Positions 60,510-64,000 of a stretch of 64,000 nucleotides of DNA are shown piece by piece (positions within the stretch are counted from its first letter, which is position 1; each line of letters begins with the position of its first letter). The notes under the pieces were generated by a model. That model searched no databases. It had not been told where the DNA came from and saw only the letters and a program-made list of their open reading frames with translations. Location: positions 1 to 64,000 of the forward strand of contig NZ_CGIH01000009.1 in assembly GCF_000983115.1 (NCBI RefSeq), given 5' to 3'. This DNA is from Syntrophomonas zehnderi OL-4 (GTDB taxonomy: Bacteria; Bacillota; Syntrophomonadia; Syntrophomonadales; Syntrophomonadaceae). The position numbers were made by a program, and so were the translations under genes.

Positions 60510-61394
60510 TTACCTCCTTGCAAGCATTCTGCGAATCACAACTGCTGATCCTACATGCTGCGCTGTCCCGCCGATTGCTCCCCCAACACCTGTCTGGATA
60601 ACCAGTTGATTTAAAAAGGCAGGAAATTTCACTGTTGCCCACATAAAACCAATGAAAAGCAATGTATTAATTATGGGATCCGTGACGCTTGCGAATGTTC
60701 CCAAGGCCCCACGCAGCAAAAACATTTGCACGGGCATTGCTAGACATTGCGAAAGCAGTGAACTAAACCAGGTTCGTCCCAATTTGTCTTTCATGGCCCA
60801 TAAAAATGGCCCGATAATCATAAGAATACCCACGTTTACCGCACGAACGGCCATTTGAATTAAGACAATAAGCCATAATATTAAACCTCCAATAAAAACG
60901 AGTGCAATCGGGATGCTTAACATGCCTGTTTGAGCCAGAACTATTGTTGCAATGGCTTCCTGGATGGTTTCTATCTGGGGAACAACCTGGAAGCCCTGGA
61001 TGTCATCCACAATGCTAAATGCAAACATAAAAACTTGCTTAGTGATCCACGGAACTGATGCAATAACAGCGGTCGCTACGAATGTACTTTTGAGTAAATC
61101 GCCCGGATGTGATTCCTCTCCGGTGGAGTATAGAACATAGATTTGAAAAGCTTGATACGCAATTCTTACCGCCAGAAGGGTAATAGCAATTCCCTGGGCA
61201 TAATGAACCGCTGTCATAAAGTATTGATTATCTAAAAGTGAGCTTGCGAGTTTTATTTCTTTTGCCATAGTGCCTGTCATGGTATTAACCAGACTCTCTA
61301 AAAATGAGATAATCACGCCGTTTACTGAATCAATTATCATTTCTTGCAATGGTTCAGTAATATGTTGGGCTATCCAATCTCCAATAGCACTCAT
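60510..61394 (-). CDS. TrbL/TrsL-like polytopic T4SS membrane protein
   Basis: The protein has 294 residues with about six hydrophobic segments (AQGIAITLLAVRIAYQAFQI; IPIALVFIGGLILWLIVLIQ; VGILMIIGPFLWAM). Conserved DxxWF-like region LGRTWFSSLLSQCLAMPVQM. This matches the VirB6/TrbL group forming the inner-membrane channel. SD AAAGGAGG lies upstream. Confidence 0.8.
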   Translation of the reverse strand: MSAIGDWIAQHITEPLQEMIIDSVNGVIISFLESLVNTMTGTMAKEIKLASSLLDNQYFMTAVHYAQGIAITLLAVRIAYQAFQIYVLYSTGEESHPGDLLKSTFVATAVIASVPWITKQVFMFAFSIVDDIQGFQVVPQIETIQEAIATIVLAQTGMLSIPIALVFIGGLILWLIVLIQMAVRAVNVGILMIIGPFLWAMKDKLGRTWFSSLLSQCLAMPVQMFLLRGALGTFASVTDPIINTLLFIGFMWATVKFPAFLNQLVIQTGVGGAIGGTAQHVGSAVVIRRMLARR

Positions 61395-61440
61395 GCGGCA
61401 CCTCCTTTAAAAAACCCTATTTCCCAGGGTGTTATTAAGA

Positions 61441-61761
61441 TTAACTTCCGTAAAAACCGAGAAAGGCTTTTACAATCCCTACAGCACTTACGCCAATGGC
61501 ACCAGCTATGAGGGCATTTTTCATGGCCCGATTATGAATTGCTGCTTGGGCAGGATCGCCTTCATTCATCTGTTTTACAAAAGCGTGCCAGCCTATCATA
61601 GTCGCGCATCCCGCCGGAATTAAGATTAAAAGCCAGGTTGTAGCTGCCTCAAGTAAATTTTTTGTGCCTGTCACGATGCCTGGCTCACCAGCCGCAAAAG
61701 CATTTGTAGGGCAGGTTATTAAAAGAGCACAAACAAATATAAATAAACCAATTCTCTTCAT
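61441..61761 (-). CDS. T4SS pilin-like (VirB2-type) protein
   Basis: ATG 61761 (TAGGAGG upstream) gives 106 residues: signal peptide MKRIGLFIFVCALLITCPTN-AFAA, then two hydrophobic stretches (AATTWLLILIPAGCATMIGW; NALIAGAIGVSAVGIVKAFL). The layout is that of VirB2/T4SS_pilin proteins placed between virD4 and the trbL-like gene. Confidence 0.75.
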   Translation of the reverse strand: MKRIGLFIFVCALLITCPTNAFAAGEPGIVTGTKNLLEAATTWLLILIPAGCATMIGWHAFVKQMNEGDPAQAAIHNRAMKNALIAGAIGVSAVGIVKAFLGFYGS

Positions 61762-61780
61762 ACACATAAACCTCCTAAAT

Positions 61781-63241
61781 TTAAAATCCCAACACATCGC
61801 CTGCGGATGGTTGGGTTTCTTGGCAGTTGGTCTCACTGCTTCGATTTTTTTTCGTGGTGGGCAACCATGGCTCAGGCAGACTAAGCATCCTTTCCTGATC
61901 TGGTACTCCCATCCTTTGTAAATCTAATTCCTTAGCTATCGGCCACTCCGATATATCAGGTAATGGCAAACGGGCCGGCTGCAATCTTGTTCTTAGTATT
62001 AAAACCGAATCAACTGGCCAGCGCATAACTTCGTCTTTCATCACGAGGGGCCTGGATGTAAGTCCCTGGGTTACTCCCTCCGATCTGGAACCAGACATCT
62101 GTGCGGAAGAATTATATGATTCCGTTGCCACCGTGTAGTTACCTGCTTTTACAGAAATTATTTCAGCAGTTTTTTGATCTGCAGTTAAAATATAAATCCA
62201 TGTCCAACACTGACCAATAATTGTGTTCTCGCGGTTAGGGTAATGTTCGGAAAGCTGATCTAACCCTTGTAGAGCCAGAGTAAAACGAATTCCCCGCCCC
62301 CCTGCAGTCGTAATTTTAGTCGTAAAGTCTGTAATTGCAGGTATATTACCGAACTCGTCCAAAAGGTAGTTGACCCGAACCGGAAGTCTCCCCCGGTTAT
62401 GATTCGCAAGATCAACTAAAGCTCCATATGATTGCTGTACATAGAGAGAAGCCAGCACATTACGATTTGTTCTTTCATCCGGAATAACCAAAAATACCGC
62501 CGTCTTTTCTTTGCCAACTGCAGCCATATCGTGGTCTTGCGCTGAAATCATCCAAACAATAGCCGGATCCACGCCAAAAAGCTGCAGGCTGGTTAGGGTA
62601 TCGGTTGCAATGCTGCTGCGCATTTTATCTGTACTCATCTGATAAACCTGGTACGGACTTCTGGCCGGATGGGTAAGAGGTAGAGTATTAAAATAAGCGT
62701 CCAGCATTCTGCCGCCATCCTGGCCAAAGTTGGCCAGCAAGTGAAAAGCAGTAGACATATGTTTATGCTCCGGTGGAGCTTCAACTGCTACTGCCAGGAT
62801 CAGGGCTGATATAAGAGCCTTTTTTGCTGAAGGCCAGATTGGATCACCCCGATAACGTGGATCATAGGACAAAGTATGAGCTATATCATCTGCATGTTGA
62901 ATCGCCAGGGCAGTGTTATTATCCTTCAGGGCTTGAAGCACTGGGTGTAATATGTTCCAGCGATTACCCGTAGTTGGGTTCCGTAAATCCAGGGTAATAA
63001 CTTGATATCCCTTGCGCCTTAGGTACTCTTTTGTTATGGGCTGCAGCTCCTTCTTTAAATCACAGATAACCATTGATTCCCCATGTAAAGCTAAATGCCA
63101 TATGCTGGGTATGATCACCCGACGAGATTTTCCGGAACGCGTAGTTCCTATTAATAATACATGCGTATCGTCATCAACAGTCCAGTATTTTTCCTTGTTT
63201 ATGTTGGCTCCCAATACAATGCCACCCGGCAAATCTCTCAC
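61781..63241 (-). CDS. virD4: VirD4/TraG-type coupling protein, ATPase part
   Basis: The protein has 486 residues from GTG 63241. Walker A LLIGTTRSGKSRRVIIPS is at about 29-46, ESMVICDLKKELQPITKEYL follows, and Walker B VRVNYLLDEFGNIPAI is at about 265-280; then AGGRGIRFTLALQGLDQLSE. It recruits the relaxase-DNA complex to the T4SS. It lacks the N-terminal membrane domain, which is in the separate upstream gene 63627-63259. Confidence 0.92.
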   Translation of the reverse strand: MRDLPGGIVLGANINKEKYWTVDDDTHVLLIGTTRSGKSRRVIIPSIWHLALHGESMVICDLKKELQPITKEYLRRKGYQVITLDLRNPTTGNRWNILHPVLQALKDNNTALAIQHADDIAHTLSYDPRYRGDPIWPSAKKALISALILAVAVEAPPEHKHMSTAFHLLANFGQDGGRMLDAYFNTLPLTHPARSPYQVYQMSTDKMRSSIATDTLTSLQLFGVDPAIVWMISAQDHDMAAVGKEKTAVFLVIPDERTNRNVLASLYVQQSYGALVDLANHNRGRLPVRVNYLLDEFGNIPAITDFTTKITTAGGRGIRFTLALQGLDQLSEHYPNRENTIIGQCWTWIYILTADQKTAEIISVKAGNYTVATESYNSSAQMSGSRSEGVTQGLTSRPLVMKDEVMRWPVDSVLILRTRLQPARLPLPDISEWPIAKELDLQRMGVPDQERMLSLPEPWLPTTKKNRSSETNCQETQPSAGDVLGF

Positions 63242-63258
63242 TTCCTTTCTTATTGGTA

Positions 63259-63627
63259 TTAAAACTTATGGGCATTAAAAAAAGTATCCACCTCCGTTTC
63301 TGATAACCACCTGGCTGTACCATGCTGCCCATGCCCCGCTACCTGGGGCAGATCTGAATCATAGTTCACATTGACTAATGATCGGCCGGTTAACCAGATC
63401 CCGACAATTAATCCCACCGCAAGCGGCTGCAGCCATGACCAAATGTGAAACACGTCCGGCATGGCCTTAATTGCACCAAAAAAGGAAAAATGAAAAGCAG
63501 CTAAACTCTGCTGCTTTATCAATAAAGGGATTATTAGTAGTTGCGGTATCACCAGGAAATCCAGGGCAACGACAATAATAGTAAACGCCACCCGAAATGG
63601 AAAAGCTTTATCTTTTTTCTTATTCAA
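63259..63627 (-). CDS. Membrane domain of the VirD4-type coupling protein (separate gene)
   Basis: The protein has 122 residues: two or three membrane helices (FRVAFTIIVVALDFLVIPQL; WLQPLAVGLIVGIWLTGRSL), then GHGQHGTARWLSETEVDTFF, the block that in ordinary VirD4/TraG proteins directly precedes GGIVLG and the P-loop domain. The downstream gene begins 17 bases later with RDLPGGIVLG in another phase. Either a frameshift split one gene or two subunits assemble. Confidence 0.75.
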   Translation of the reverse strand: MNKKKDKAFPFRVAFTIIVVALDFLVIPQLLIIPLLIKQQSLAAFHFSFFGAIKAMPDVFHIWSWLQPLAVGLIVGIWLTGRSLVNVNYDSDLPQVAGHGQHGTARWLSETEVDTFFNAHKF

Positions 63628-64000
63628 CGCTGCCTCCCCTCCTTTAGCTTCTCCTCCCGTTCAAGTTGAGCCTTTAAAATACGCGCCTGGTATTCGGATT
63701 TGCTTTTCTCCCGCTGTATAGATATCCAGGCACCTTTCCAGAAGCTATTAATAATCTGATTTTTCGAGACTTGATCCCTATATTGAGATTCCTTTTCAAT
63801 GCGCTGTATTGAGACCGCAGCTTTTAAAATATCCTGGGCAATCCTATCCCGAAGATCTTCGTATGTCCTAATCATGGCCTGGTTTGTTTTCACAGGTCGA
63901 TCGCTGATATACATTCGTGTTATTTCCAGATGGGCTTGTAAATATAGCTCTTTTTCCTGTTCAAAGCCCGGCTGAGATAAGACCCAATCAGCAAGCTCCC
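63624..64000 (-). CDS. Helical hypothetical conjugation protein, partial at window edge
   Basis: The frame stays open from 63624 to the right edge (LADWVLSQPGFEQEKELYLQ, AHLEITRMYISDRPVKTNQA), so Met 63914 is probably not the start. The sequence is highly charged and helical, ending KAQLEREEKLKEGRQR, likely a coiled coil. It overlaps the next gene by 4 bases. It could be a T4SS accessory or relaxosome protein; I do not recognise it. Confidence 0.6.
   Translation of the reverse strand, partial: ELADWVLSQPGFEQEKELYLQAHLEITRMYISDRPVKTNQAMIRTYEDLRDRIAQDILKAAVSIQRIEKESQYRDQVSKNQIINSFWKGAWISIQREKSKSEYQARILKAQLEREEKLKEGRQR

Noticed and set aside
1-64000. tRNA or rRNA genes
   Set aside because: No cloverleaf with a GGTTCGAATCC-type T arm or rRNA-like segment was recognised on either strand; the flanking target is a protein gene, not a tRNA.

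Overview
The window looks like low- to mid-GC Firmicutes DNA, most likely class Clostridia and close to the Desulfotomaculum/Pelotomaculum (Peptococcaceae) group. The grounds are strong AGGAGG-type ribosome binding sites, SLH and cell-wall-binding surface proteins, a copper-amine-oxidase-N domain protein, a Gram-positive type IV secretion (T4SS) gene set, and a TnpX/TndX-like large serine recombinase. This placement is inference; no rRNA or housekeeping gene is present.

Region 1 (1-1031 and 24209-27436) is the old flank. A truncated transposase lies at the left edge. A PKD-type secreted protein gene is cut in two by the mobile element: its N-terminal part is at 26356-24209 and its C-terminal part at 1031-333. 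Joining the two at the shared GATT (minus strand) restores one reading frame of about 948 codons. A copper-amine-oxidase-N domain protein follows.

Region 2 (about 1032-24208) is a 23-kb integrative element. Its backbone has small conserved proteins at the left end, a DUF6076-like protein, a RepA-like AAA_25 ATPase plus a decayed second copy, two ribbon-helix-helix proteins, and a large serine recombinase beside the right end. Its cargo is a surface/adhesion island: two giant SLH plus cell-wall-binding proteins (2003 and about 1580 aa), a discoidin-domain protein, two miniature tail-collar proteins, a TetR regulator and a LuxR-type regulator. No relaxase is visible, so any transfer would need help in trans.

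Region 3 (27437-38271) holds an AAA ATPase whose end runs into a 150-bp nested hairpin, a GHKL/nuclease gene fragment, a compact Tad (Flp) pilus operon (prepilin peptidase, CpaB, TadA, TadB, TadC, two small pilins, TadE, TadG-like), and a two-gene unit of D12-class adenine methylase plus ABC-type ATPase with a TOPRIM-like tail, a candidate defence system.

Region 4 (38272-46280) is an accessory stretch of small Cys-rich and DNA-binding proteins. It is dominated by three paralogous divergent XRE regulator pairs, each with its own palindromic or repeated operator, and by the wreck of a further copy. Between the pairs lie unrelated cargo genes.

Region 5 (46281-64000) is one long minus-strand conjugation and maintenance region. 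From the right edge it encodes the VirD4 coupling protein (split), a T4SS pilin, TrbL-, PrgI- and TrsD-like proteins, VirB4, an M23 peptidase split by an in-frame TGA, a CpaE/TadZ-like ATPase, a ParM-like actin, a centromere-like repeat array, a ParR-like protein, topoisomerase III, an S1-like protein, orphan HicB, RelE and MazF toxin-antitoxin genes, SSB and RadC. The T4SS, ParMR, TopB, SSB, RadC and toxin-antitoxin genes together indicate a conjugative plasmid or ICE. The Tad pilus probably belongs to the same element, because a TadZ-type gene sits inside the T4SS operon.
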